Source of the DNA: an uncultured Bacillota bacterium
Lineage (GTDB): Bacteria; Bacillota; Dehalobacteriia; UBA7702
Direction of reading: 5' to 3'
Length of the DNA stretch: 7,081 nucleotides
Assembly: GCA_902766525.1 (NCBI GenBank)
Contig: CACXDX010000019.1
Coordinates: forward strand, 1-7,081
The translations under genes were made by a program, and so were the position numbers. The stretch's first letter is position 1. Every line of letters starts with the position of its first letter. This document shows, piece by piece, positions 1 to 6,181 of this stretch. The notes under the pieces were generated by a model that was not told the origin of the DNA, did not search any database, and saw only the letters and a list, made by a program, of their open reading frames with translations.

Positions 1-638
1 ACTTCCCCGATGATATTCATGATCTCGGCTTCACCGGGTTTGGGACGGCGCTTGTCCACAATGGCCATACCGCACTGGAGTCGTTCCGCCAATTCTCTGG
101 CCCGGACAACGCCGCCGATATCGGGAGAAACGACAACAATATCATTTTTGTCCAATCGTTTTTTCTTATAGTAATTGGCTAAGATCGGCATGGCGGAGAG
201 ATGTTCCACGGGAATATCAAAGAAACCCTCGATCGCTTTGGCGTGCAGATCCATGCAGATGATCCTGTCGGCGCCGGCGGCGGTGATCAGATTGGCGACG
301 AGTTTCGCACTGATCGGATCTCTCGGCTTGCTCTTCCTTTCCTGGCGGGCATAACCGAAATAGGGGATCACGGCGGTGATCAGCCGTGCGGAAGCGCGTC
401 GCATGGCGTCGATCATGATCAGCAGCTCCATGAGATTATCATTGACCTGGGGGCAGGTCGGCTGCAGGATGTACACGTCACAACCGCGGACACTCTCATC
501 GATGTAGGTCGCGATTTCCCCATCGCGGAAGCGCTGTACCATGCAGTCCCCGAGACCGATCTTCAAATGCTCCGCCATTTCCTTGGCCAGGGTGGGATTG
601 GCATTTCCGGCAAATAGTTTTAATGTCATTTCGTTCAT
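1..638 (-). CDS. prs: Ribose-phosphate pyrophosphokinase (PRPP synthase), N-terminal part
   Basis: The product transfers pyrophosphate from ATP to ribose 5-phosphate, making PRPP for nucleotide, histidine and tryptophan synthesis in the cytoplasm. The first 212 residues are visible; the rest, including the PRPP-binding DD-x-x-D loop, lies beyond the left edge. The family is about 315 residues, so roughly two thirds is present. Visible signatures are RFRDGE (about 36-41), ESVRGCDVYILQ (48-59), the catalytic flexible loop with RQERK followed by PRDPISAKL (98-113), DLHA with its His near 132, SPDIGGVVRAR (171-181) and VDKRRPKPGEAEIMNI (194-209). The wording of the SPDIGG motif resembles the E. 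coli enzyme more than the B. subtilis SPDHGG. ATG at 638 is chosen because GGAGGG sits 5 nt upstream; an in-frame ATG at 629 is less well placed. It follows glmU, as in Bacillus. Identity is very secure. Confidence 0.97.
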   Translation of the reverse strand, partial: MNEMTLKLFAGNANPTLAKEMAEHLKIGLGDCMVQRFRDGEIATYIDESVRGCDVYILQPTCPQVNDNLMELLIMIDAMRRASARLITAVIPYFGYARQERKSKPRDPISAKLVANLITAAGADRIICMDLHAKAIEGFFDIPVEHLSAMPILANYYKKKRLDKNDIVVVSPDIGGVVRARELAERLQCGMAIVDKRRPKPGEAEIMNIIGE

Positions 639-643
639 TTTTT

Positions 644-649
644 CCCTCC
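644..649 (-). promoter_or_regulatory. Ribosome binding site of prs
   Basis: On the minus strand the sequence is GGAGGG, five bases before the ATG at 638. It selects this ATG over the in-frame ATG three codons later. Confidence 0.8.
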
Positions 650-667
650 ACATTACTGTAAATGCAG

Positions 668-697
668 CTTATATTTAAAAAACCGTACAACCGACAA
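668..697 (-). promoter_or_regulatory. Candidate promoter of prs
   Basis: On the minus strand TTGTCG (692-697, 4 of 6 to the vegetative -35) is followed after 18 bp by TATAAG (668-673, 5 of 6 to the -10). This would start transcription near 661 and leave a leader of about 22 nt before the prs start. It lies just downstream of a weak hairpin, consistent with prs being separately transcribed from glmU. The spacing is slightly long and the match was judged by eye. Confidence 0.4.
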
Positions 698-714
698 AAC
701 CCGCTCTTTACGGG
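695..714 (-). terminator. Weak terminator-like hairpin after glmU
   Basis: On the minus strand CCCG (711-714) can pair with CGGG (700-703) across a 7-nt loop, and TTTT follows (696-699). The stem is only about 4 bp, so termination would be partial at best. Read-through from glmU into prs is plausible. Confidence 0.25.
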
Positions 715-760
715 GGATTTTTTCGATGCCGAAGCGCTCTCTCCCGCACCGAAATCTTTT

Positions 761-2149
761 TTATTTCTCGTCTTTCATATGCATGGCTCTGAATTTTTCG
801 GCCCATCCTTCTTTATTGACCTGCCTTTCTCTGGCGATGGCCAAACTGCCGCCGGGCACGCTTTCGGTGATCGTGGAACCGGCCGCGATGTAAACGTCGT
901 TATCGATGTGTACCGGCGAGACCAGATTGACATTGCAGCCGACAAAGACGCGGTCTCCGATCTTGGAACGGGTCTTCAGAAAACCGTCGTAATTACAGGT
1001 GATGGTGCCGCAGGCGATATTGCAGCCGCTGCCGACGTCACTGTCACCGACATAGGTGAGATGAGGCATCTTCGTACCTTCTCCGATCACACTGTTTTTC
1101 ACTTCAACAAAATCGCCGACCTTGACATTGTTTTTCAACTCGGTCTTCGGTCTCAGGTAGGCAAAGGGGCCGATGTTGCCGCCGTCGGCGACGGTGGCTT
1201 CCACGGCGACGCTGCGCCAGAATTTCACATCATTGCCGATGACGCTGTCCGTCAGCTCCGCATCGGGGCCGATCTTACAGTTTTCGCCGATCACGGTACG
1301 TCCCTTGATGATACTGAAGGGCTCAATGATCGTATCGGCGCCGATCTCGGCAAAGGGATCGATGATCGTGGAATCGGGATCGACTACGGTCACCCCGGCT
1401 CTCATCAACGCCTCTGCTTTGCGGCGGCGCAAAACTTTGGCGGCGGCGGCAAGCTGAACGCGGTCGTTGATGCCGCTGACTTCCTCATAATCATCGATTT
1501 GAAAAGCAGCCGCTTTGCGGCCTTCGCCGTTGGCGATGGCGATGGTATCGGTGAGATATAATTCTCCCTGATCGTTATCGCTTTCCAATTTCGTTACGGC
1601 GTCACGCAGAAAGGTGAGATCGAAGCAGTACACGCCGCTGTTGATCTCACAAACGGCCTTTTCCTCTTCGTCGGCGTCGCGCTGTTCCACGATTTTCAGC
1701 AAACCGCCTTCCCGATCGCGGATGATGCGGCCGTAGCCGAAAGGATCGTCGAGAGAGGCTGTCATCACCGTTACGGCGGCTCCGCTTTGTTCATGATAAT
1801 CACAGAGCTTTTTCAGGGTCTCGGCCCGCAGCAGCGGCGTATCGCCGCAAAGGACCAGCATCGTACCGTCACGATGCTCGGAGAAGGCCGACAGCCCTTC
1901 TCTGACAGCGTGTCCCGTCCCCTTTTGCTCTCTTTGCAAAACAAAGGAAGTTTCTCCGTCAAAAGCGGCCCTGACCGCATCGGCGCCATGACCGACAACG
2001 GTACAGATCTCTGCGGCGTCAACGCCTTTGGCGGCTTCGATCACATAAGCAAGAATCGGATGATAGACGGCTTCATGCAAAACTTTGGGCAGGGAGGATT
2101 TCATTCGCGTCCCTTTACCCGCGGCAAGAATCATTACATATTTTTCCAT
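761..2149 (-). CDS. glmU: Bifunctional GlmU: glucosamine-1-P acetyltransferase and GlcNAc-1-P uridylyltransferase
   Basis: This cytoplasmic enzyme acetylates glucosamine 1-phosphate with acetyl-CoA and then couples it to UTP, giving UDP-GlcNAc for peptidoglycan and other envelope polymers. The 462-residue product has normal full length. The N-terminal nucleotidyltransferase domain (about 1-230) shows LAAGKGTRMKS and LPKVLHE (8-26), QREQKGTGHAV (72-82), CGDTPLL with metal-binding Asp near 103, GYGRI (138-142) and EINSGVYCFD (168-177). The C-terminal left-handed beta-helix (about 250-440) has hexapeptide repeats, YLRPKTEL (331-338), the catalytic His at 363 in PHLTYVGD, CNYDG (385-389) and the closing RQVNKEGWA (442-450). 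The ATG at 2149 follows GGAAGTG, an imperfect but well-placed ribosome site. It has its own strong-looking promoter and sits between spoVG and prs, as in Bacillus. Four cysteines (376, 380, 385, 405) cluster near the acetyltransferase site. Confidence 0.98.
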   Translation of the reverse strand: MEKYVMILAAGKGTRMKSSLPKVLHEAVYHPILAYVIEAAKGVDAAEICTVVGHGADAVRAAFDGETSFVLQREQKGTGHAVREGLSAFSEHRDGTMLVLCGDTPLLRAETLKKLCDYHEQSGAAVTVMTASLDDPFGYGRIIRDREGGLLKIVEQRDADEEEKAVCEINSGVYCFDLTFLRDAVTKLESDNDQGELYLTDTIAIANGEGRKAAAFQIDDYEEVSGINDRVQLAAAAKVLRRRKAEALMRAGVTVVDPDSTIIDPFAEIGADTIIEPFSIIKGRTVIGENCKIGPDAELTDSVIGNDVKFWRSVAVEATVADGGNIGPFAYLRPKTELKNNVKVGDFVEVKNSVIGEGTKMPHLTYVGDSDVGSGCNIACGTITCNYDGFLKTRSKIGDRVFVGCNVNLVSPVHIDNDVYIAAGSTITESVPGGSLAIARERQVNKEGWAEKFRAMHMKDEK

Positions 2150-2210
2150 AAAAAATCACTTCCGTGTTCTTTTCCGTTCTCGACGAATCGACAGGATCCG
2201 CCGCTTTTAT

Positions 2211-2239
2211 ATTATAGCTCTTTTCCCTGAAAAATGCAA
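2211..2239 (-). promoter_or_regulatory. Promoter of glmU
   Basis: The minus strand carries a perfect TATAAT (2211-2216). With a 17-bp spacer the -35 is TTGCAT (2234-2239, 3 of 6); an 18-bp spacer gives TTTGCA, 4 of 6. Transcription would start near 2204, leaving a leader of about 55 nt before the glmU start at 2149. The -35 lies inside the T-rich tail of the hairpin that ends spoVG. Confidence 0.6.
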
Positions 2240-2288
2240 ATCAGCCGCGATAAAAGCGAGGCGACTTATCCCCTCGTAACGCGGCTGA
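2228..2288 (-). terminator. Nested hairpin after spoVG, probable terminator
   Basis: A perfect 9-bp inverted repeat (TCAGCCGCG at 2241-2249 and CGCGGCTGA at 2280-2288) encloses a second 5-bp repeat (CGAGG at 2257-2261 and CCTCG at 2272-2276). On the minus strand it lies 33 nt after the spoVG stop and is followed by a T-rich stretch, ATTTGCATTTTTC. This reads as an intrinsic terminator or attenuator between spoVG and glmU. The internal loops make it less compact than a classic terminator. Confidence 0.55.
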
Positions 2289-2321
2289 CTACTTACGCAT
2301 TTCTACAAAAACAATCCTCTG

Positions 2322-2615
2322 TTATAAAGCACCGTCTTCACTGTCCGAATCCAAACCGGAGACCAATGCTTCTTCATATTTTTCCAAAACTCTGGCCTGA
2401 AGGACATCACGGGCTTCCTGGGAAATCGGATGCGCGATATCTCTGAATTCACCCGTCGGCGTTTTCCGGCTCGGCATGGCTACAAACAGCCCGTTCTGCC
2501 CATCGACTACTTTTACGTCGTGAATCACAAAGGCGTCATCAAGGGTGACGGAAACGATCGCTTTCATCTTTCCTTCCGCAAGTATTTTGCGTACTCTGAC
2601 ATCGGTAATATTCAC
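2322..2615 (-). CDS. spoVG: SpoVG family regulator
   Basis: SpoVG proteins are small cytoplasmic DNA- and RNA-binding regulators. In Bacillus the gene acts in septation during sporulation, and in non-spore-formers it affects virulence and metabolism. The 97-residue product equals the usual length. The conserved core is continuous: ITDVRVRKI (3-11), EGKMKAIVSVTLDDAFVIHD (14-33), DGQNGLFVAMPSRKTPTGEFRDIAHPI (38-64). The acidic tail (DSDSEDGAL) is variable, as in relatives. The start is GTG at 2615, chosen because the family begins at exactly this point and a GGGGAAGGG ribosome site lies 7 nt upstream. It stands alone between a terminator after ispE and a hairpin before glmU, and a TTGACA-type promoter lies upstream. 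No sporulation genes are visible here, so a sporulation role cannot be assumed; a general RNA-binding role is equally possible. Confidence 0.96.
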   Translation of the reverse strand: MNITDVRVRKILAEGKMKAIVSVTLDDAFVIHDVKVVDGQNGLFVAMPSRKTPTGEFRDIAHPISQEARDVLQARVLEKYEEALVSGLDSDSEDGAL

Positions 2616-2665
2616 AATAATCCCTTCCCCTACGCATAATTCGGTTTTTTATACTTCCACAAAAA

Positions 2666-2694
2666 GATAAAAAAACCTTCTTTTTTCTTGTCAA
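2666..2694 (-). promoter_or_regulatory. Candidate promoter of spoVG
   Basis: A perfect vegetative -35, TTGACA (2689-2694 on the minus strand), is followed after 17 bp by TTTATC (2666-2671), a modest -10. The flanks are rich in A and T runs, which would favour promoter activity. The start would be near 2659, about 44 nt before the GTG start. The weak -10 limits confidence. Confidence 0.5.
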
Positions 2695-2734
2695 AATGAT
2701 GAATTTTTTACATCTTTTTACTGAATAAAAATAG

Positions 2735-2773
2735 AAAAATGTCGAAAAGGCTGTTATAGCTCTCCGACATTTT
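2735..2773 (-). terminator. Intrinsic terminator after ispE
   Basis: On the minus strand AAAATGTCG (2765-2773) pairs with CGACATTTT (2736-2744), a perfect 9-bp stem around a 20-nt loop, followed by a T run. It begins 11 nt after the ispE stop codon. The AT-rich base of the stem also leaves an A/T tract on the other strand. Confidence 0.75.
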
Positions 2774-2784
2774 CCTTTTGTTTC

Positions 2785-3672
2785 TCAAAAAATCATGTTG
2801 TTAAATTCCGCTTCGGAAAGGATCCCTTGATCGAGGGGATGCACGAAAAACATTTTTCCCAAGGTTCCCGGATCCTCTTCGCGCAGTTTCCGCGCGGTCG
2901 CCGGCGGCGTAAAAGCGAAAACCGTCGGGCCGCTGCCGCTCATCAGATGAGGCAGATCCATTTCACCGAGGGCGGCGGAAAGAGCGCGCAGCGAAGGATA
3001 ACGGGGAAAAGCCGCCCGCTCAAGGCCGTTAAAGAGGGCAGACAAAACGCCCTCTTCACTGCCGTGCGCCAGTGCTCTGAGCATCGGCTCTGCCGATACG
3101 CTTTCCACTTCCGAAGCGATCTCGTCATAGAGTGAAAAGATCTCCGGCGTGGATACGTGGAAACCGCCGTTCAGCAGCAGCAGCTCACAGGGGAAAAGAT
3201 CCGGCAGACGTTTCAGTTCTTCACCGATGCCCGTCGCCAGCATGGTTCCTCCGTAATAGCAGAAGGCGACGTCGGCACCGACAGCGGCACAGATCCTTTT
3301 GATCTCTTCCTCCCCAAGCTCGAGATCGAATTCATCGCAGACGGCGCGCAGCACCGCAGCGCCGTTGCCGCTGCCGCCGGCGAGACCGGCGCCGACGGGA
3401 ATATGCTTTTCGAGTTGCACATGGATCTCTCCGGGAAGATCAAAGCGCTCTTTCAGCAAACGCCACATCCGGGTGACCGTATTCTTTTCCGCCGGGCCGA
3501 GATCGGCTTCACCCGTATCGAGGTCGCAGCTTTTCCGATAAAAGGAAATATCCATACGGTCAAAGAGGGAAACCGACTGCATCACGCTGGTCAGCTCATG
3601 ATAACCGTCGTCTCTCCTGCCGTCGACCCGCAAAAACAGATTGATTTTTGCCGCGGAATAATAAACAGACAT
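2785..3672 (-). CDS. ispE: 4-diphosphocytidyl-2-C-methyl-D-erythritol kinase
   Basis: IspE uses ATP to phosphorylate CDP-methylerythritol, the fourth step of the non-mevalonate (MEP) isoprenoid pathway. The 295-residue product is a normal-length GHMP-family kinase. Visible signatures are AKINLFL with the active-site Lys at 9, DGYHELTSVMQSV (22-34), the glycine-rich ATP loop PVGAGLAGGSGNGAA (92-106), GADVAFCYYGGTMLATGIGE (132-151) with catalytic Asp at 134, and the C-terminal MSGSGPTVFAF segment. The glycine loop reads GLAGGSGNG where many family members have GLGGGSADA, an accepted variation. The ATG at 3672 fits the family N-terminus, but its ribosome site is weak (GGAT 8 nt upstream). The gene is flanked by terminators on both sides, with no clear promoter in the roughly 68 nt upstream, so how it is transcribed is unclear. 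In Bacillus ispE also lies near spoVG-glmU-prs. Confidence 0.96.
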   Translation of the reverse strand: MSVYYSAAKINLFLRVDGRRDDGYHELTSVMQSVSLFDRMDISFYRKSCDLDTGEADLGPAEKNTVTRMWRLLKERFDLPGEIHVQLEKHIPVGAGLAGGSGNGAAVLRAVCDEFDLELGEEEIKRICAAVGADVAFCYYGGTMLATGIGEELKRLPDLFPCELLLLNGGFHVSTPEIFSLYDEIASEVESVSAEPMLRALAHGSEEGVLSALFNGLERAAFPRYPSLRALSAALGEMDLPHLMSGSGPTVFAFTPPATARKLREEDPGTLGKMFFVHPLDQGILSEAEFNNMIF

Positions 3673-3740
3673 AAGAATCGATCCAACTTTCCGATCCGCA
3701 TCAGCTTTCCGCCGTGTTGATGCGCATTTTTTAAACGAGC

Positions 3741-3771
3741 AAAAATCCGCGCCGCTTTTTCGCGGCCGCGG
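3741..3771 (-). terminator. Second tandem terminator after dapF
   Basis: On the minus strand CCGCGGCCGC (3762-3771) pairs with GCGGCGCGG (3747-3755) with one bulged base, around the loop GAAAAA. The sequence ATTTTT follows (3741-3746). The short GC-rich stem, tight loop and T run make this a textbook intrinsic terminator. Confidence 0.8.
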
Positions 3772-3786
3772 CCTTTGCGTATCCTT

Positions 3787-3830
3787 AAAGAAAAACGGGA
3801 TCGTCCCCTTAAGTTTCGATTCCCGTTTTA
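3787..3830 (-). terminator. First tandem terminator after dapF
   Basis: On the minus strand AAAACGGGAATCG pairs with CGATCCCGTTTT with one bulged A, around a 13-nt loop. The tail is TTTTTCTTT. The hairpin starts about 13 nt after the dapF stop. It is followed 16 nt later by another strong terminator. Confidence 0.8.
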
Positions 3831-3842
3831 TCTTTCTCTTAT

Positions 3843-4688
3843 TTACAGATCATATTCATAGACGCCGTCGGCCACATAAGAAACGGGGCCGGTCATGATC
3901 ACGTGATTGTTTTCATCCCATTGACAGGCCAGATCGCCGCCGGCGAGGTGCACCGTCACTTCTCTGCCGGTATAGCCGTTCAGCACGGAAGCCACCATCG
4001 CGGCACAGGCGCCGGTACCGCAGGCCAGTGTTTCACCGCAGCCGCGTTCGAAGACGCGGACACGGATATCCTTTTCCCCGAGGATCTCCACGAATTCCAC
4101 ATTGGTTTTTTCCGGAAACATCGCGTCCTCTTCCAGCTTGGGTCCGAGTTCGGCAAAGGGAGCGTCGGCAAGCTTTTTCCAGAAGGTCACCGTATGCGGA
4201 TTGCCCATGGAGACGCAGCTCAATTCGATCTCGCCGCCGTCCGTCATATAGGGATAACCGATCACATCCTGATCTCCGACGCTGACGGGGATTGCCGTCG
4301 GATCGAGACGGGGAACACCCATATCGACTTCGACTTTTTCCACCGCGTCGCCGGCAAAAATCAGACGCGGACGAATCATGCCGGCGTCGGTTTCCACCTT
4401 CATATCTTCCTTGTTGACGAGGCCCTTTTCATAGACGTATGCGGCGAAGCAGCGGATGCCGTTGCCGCACATCTGGGCGAAAGTTCCGTCGCTGTTGATG
4501 ATGCGCATACGGATGTCAAAGATATCCGAAGGCAGGATCAGCAAAACGCCGTCGGCGCCGATGCCGAAATGGCGATTGCAGACCTTGCGGGCAAAATCAC
4601 TGATGTCATCGGGAAGCTCATGCTCGATCCCGTTAAGGATGATAAAATCATTGCCGATGCCGTTCATTTTCGTAAATTCGATTTTCAA
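3843..4688 (-). CDS. dapF: Diaminopimelate epimerase
   Basis: DapF converts LL-diaminopimelate to meso-diaminopimelate, the peptidoglycan cross-linking residue and precursor of lysine. It is a cofactor-independent two-cysteine epimerase. The product is 281 residues, close to family length. Both catalytic cysteines are present: Cys74 in MCGNGIRC (73-80) and Cys223 in LACGTGACAA (221-230). Other signatures are FTKMNGIGNDFI (5-16), NRHFGIGADGVL (38-49), NSDGTFAQ (65-72), SMGNPHTV (160-167) and the R-V-FERGCGET stretch (211-220). The start is TTG at 4688, chosen because the family begins with this M-K-x-x-F-T-K-M segment and a GGAGGG site lies 7 nt upstream; the first ATG would remove seven conserved residues. 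It starts 31 nt after the glnA stop and is probably co-transcribed with glnA. Two tandem terminators follow. Confidence 0.98.
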   Translation of the reverse strand: MKIEFTKMNGIGNDFIILNGIEHELPDDISDFARKVCNRHFGIGADGVLLILPSDIFDIRMRIINSDGTFAQMCGNGIRCFAAYVYEKGLVNKEDMKVETDAGMIRPRLIFAGDAVEKVEVDMGVPRLDPTAIPVSVGDQDVIGYPYMTDGGEIELSCVSMGNPHTVTFWKKLADAPFAELGPKLEEDAMFPEKTNVEFVEILGEKDIRVRVFERGCGETLACGTGACAAMVASVLNGYTGREVTVHLAGGDLACQWDENNHVIMTGPVSYVADGVYEYDL

Positions 4689-4695
4689 GAGAATA

Positions 4696-4701
4696 CCCTC
4701 C
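4696..4701 (-). promoter_or_regulatory. Ribosome binding site supporting the TTG start of dapF
   Basis: GGAGGG on the minus strand, 7 nt before TTG at 4688. This strong site within the short glnA-dapF gap is the main nucleotide evidence for the non-ATG start. Confidence 0.75.
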
Positions 4702-4719
4702 GTTTATACGGTTATTTGC

Positions 4720-6054
4720 TTAGAATTTTGACAGATACTGCTTGATCTCCCAGGGTGTGACACAACGGCGGAATTCCGCATATTCTTCCCGTTTGGCTTC
4801 ACAGAAACATTTCGTGACATGCTCGCCCAGAGCGCCGACGATGACATCATCGGCAAGAAGCTCTTTAACGGCATTGCCGAGAGAACCCGGCAGCATTTCA
4901 ATGTTCCGTTCCGCTCTTTCGGCGTCGTTCAATTCATAGAGATTGAAATCACAGCTGGGCGGCGGCGCGATCTTGTTGCGAATACCGTCCAGCCCCGCGG
5001 CGAGCATCACCGCTTCGGCCAGGTAGGGATTGGCGCAGGGATCGGGGGAGCGCAGTTCCACCCGGGTGGAATTCCCTCTCTTGGCGGGAATGCGCACGAG
5101 GGGACTGCGGTTCTTTCCGGACCAGGCAATATAGACCGGAGCCTCATAACCGGAGACCAGGCGCTTATAGGAATTGACGACGGGATTGGTAATGGCGGTC
5201 ACGGCCTTGGCGTGTTTTAAAAGACCGCCCACATAGTAATAAGCGATCTCGGACAAACCGTCTTCCCCATCGGGATCGTAAAAGACGTTTTTGCCGTCAA
5301 AGCTGCTGAGACTCATATTCATATGCATACCGCTGCCGGCGATGCCGAAGATCGGCTTGGGCATAAAGGTGGCGTGAAGACCGTGACGCTGGGCAACGGT
5401 GCGCACGACGAGTTTAAAGGTCTGGATGCGGTCGGCGGAAGCCAGAGCCTCGTCATATTTGAAGTCAATCTCATGCTGGCCCGGCGCGCATTCATGGTGA
5501 GAAGCTTCCACCTCATAGCCCATATCTTCCAGAGTGCTCACCATTTCCCGGCGGGCGGTGGAGCCGTGGTCTACGGGAGAAACTTCAAAATAACCGGCGT
5601 TGTCATGTGTTTCCAGAGTGGGCGCGCCCTCGTCATCGGTGCGGAAGAGGAAAAATTCCGCTTCGGGCCCGATATTCAGCGTATAGCCCATTTCCGCGGC
5701 GGCGTCCAGATTTTTACGCAGGATATAACGGGGATCCCCGGCGAAGGGTTTGCCGTCGGCGCCGTAAACGTCACAGATCAAACGGGCAATATAGCCCTCG
5801 GAATGATCCCAGGGAAAGATCTGCCAGCTGTCCAGATCCGGTTTCAGATACATATCGCTCTCTTCGATGCGGGCAAAGCCGTCGACGGAAGAGCCGTCGA
5901 ACATGATCTCACCGTTCAAAGCCTTTTCCATCTGGGAAACGGGCAGACATACATTTTTCAGGATTCCGAACACATCGCTGAACTGCATCCGAACGAAGCG
6001 CACGTTTCGTTCTTTGATGGAACTCATGATCTGTTCCGCAGTAATTTTCGCCAT
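4720..6054 (-). CDS. glnA: Glutamine synthetase, type I alpha
   Basis: GlnA joins ammonia to glutamate with ATP hydrolysis, the main entry of ammonia into organic nitrogen. The 444-residue product has the same length as B. subtilis GlnA. Motifs in order: beta-grasp domain with MFDGSSVDGFARIEESDMYLKPD (51-73), GPEAEFFLF (129-137), HHECAPGQHEIDF (186-198) with metal-binding glutamates, SGMHMN (241-246), the flap GYEAPVYIAWSGKNRSPLVRIP (302-323), and TRVELRSPDPCANPYLA (330-346). Arg62 and Glu304, the feedback-inhibition residues known from B. subtilis, are both present. The adenylylation-type NLYDLP context is replaced by NLYELNDAE without the target Tyr environment, and the 25-residue insert of the beta class is absent. 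These facts support GSI-alpha. ATG at 6054 is preferred over an in-frame upstream TTG at 6078 because GGAGGTG lies 6 nt before it. dapF follows 31 nt later. Confidence 0.98.
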   Translation of the reverse strand: MAKITAEQIMSSIKERNVRFVRMQFSDVFGILKNVCLPVSQMEKALNGEIMFDGSSVDGFARIEESDMYLKPDLDSWQIFPWDHSEGYIARLICDVYGADGKPFAGDPRYILRKNLDAAAEMGYTLNIGPEAEFFLFRTDDEGAPTLETHDNAGYFEVSPVDHGSTARREMVSTLEDMGYEVEASHHECAPGQHEIDFKYDEALASADRIQTFKLVVRTVAQRHGLHATFMPKPIFGIAGSGMHMNMSLSSFDGKNVFYDPDGEDGLSEIAYYYVGGLLKHAKAVTAITNPVVNSYKRLVSGYEAPVYIAWSGKNRSPLVRIPAKRGNSTRVELRSPDPCANPYLAEAVMLAAGLDGIRNKIAPPPSCDFNLYELNDAERAERNIEMLPGSLGNAVKELLADDVIVGALGEHVTKCFCEAKREEYAEFRRCVTPWEIKQYLSKF

Positions 6055-6058
6055 AAAA

Positions 6059-6065
6059 CACCTCC
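6059..6065 (-). promoter_or_regulatory. Ribosome binding site of glnA
   Basis: GGAGGTG on the minus strand, with GGAGG ending 6 nt before ATG 6054. It rules out the in-frame TTG at 6078, which lacks such a site. Confidence 0.85.
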
Positions 6066-6082
6066 GCGAAATAATCAATCAT

Positions 6083-6131
6083 ACCGACTCGGCTCAAGGG
6101 AGAACAAAAGTTTCAGACCGCCGCAGTCGGT
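6083..6131 (-). promoter_or_regulatory. Stem-loop in the glnA leader
   Basis: On the minus strand ACCGACT-g-CGGC (6120-6131) pairs with GCCGAGTCGGT (6083-6093): 11 bp with one bulged G, enclosing a 26-nt loop. It lies inside the predicted leader, about 17 nt upstream of the glnA ribosome site. The loop contains UCUCC, which could pair with GGAGG of the ribosome site. It may be a regulatory leader structure; it matches no riboswitch class I recognise. Confidence 0.45.
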
Positions 6132-6153
6132 TAAAAGATCAACATCTATCTAT

Positions 6154-6181
6154 TTTATATTATACAACAATTTCCCGACAA
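6154..6181 (-). promoter_or_regulatory. Promoter of glnA
   Basis: On the minus strand TTGTCG (6176-6181, 4 of 6) is followed after 16 bp by TATAAA (6154-6159, 5 of 6). A perfect TATAAT overlaps just upstream (6159-6164) but lacks a matching -35. Either choice starts transcription near 6147-6152 and gives a leader of about 95 nt containing a stem-loop. No GlnR box (TGTnA-N7-TnACA) was recognised nearby. Confidence 0.5.

Noticed and set aside
662..1561. Plus-strand open frame of 299 codons
   Set aside because: It lies entirely antisense to glmU, whose domains are unmistakable. The frame is open because of GC-biased codons on the opposite strand.
2640..2665. Sigma-H type promoter for spoVG, as in Bacillus
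   Set aside because: A CCGAAT resembling the sigma-H -10 is present, but the GGAA-like upstream element is about 10 bp away instead of about 14, and the start would be very close to the ribosome site.
3701..3727. Eight-codon leader peptide upstream of ispE (MRINTAES)
   Set aside because: There is no ribosome site in front of its ATG and no codon run suggesting attenuation. It is probably chance.
3903..4745. Plus-strand open frame of 280 codons
   Set aside because: Antisense to dapF and the end of glnA; its translation shows no family features.
6055..6078. Upstream TTG start for glnA adding eight residues
   Set aside because: GGAGGTG is ideally placed for the ATG at 6054, the resulting length equals that of B. 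subtilis GlnA, and the extra residues would span the ribosome site.
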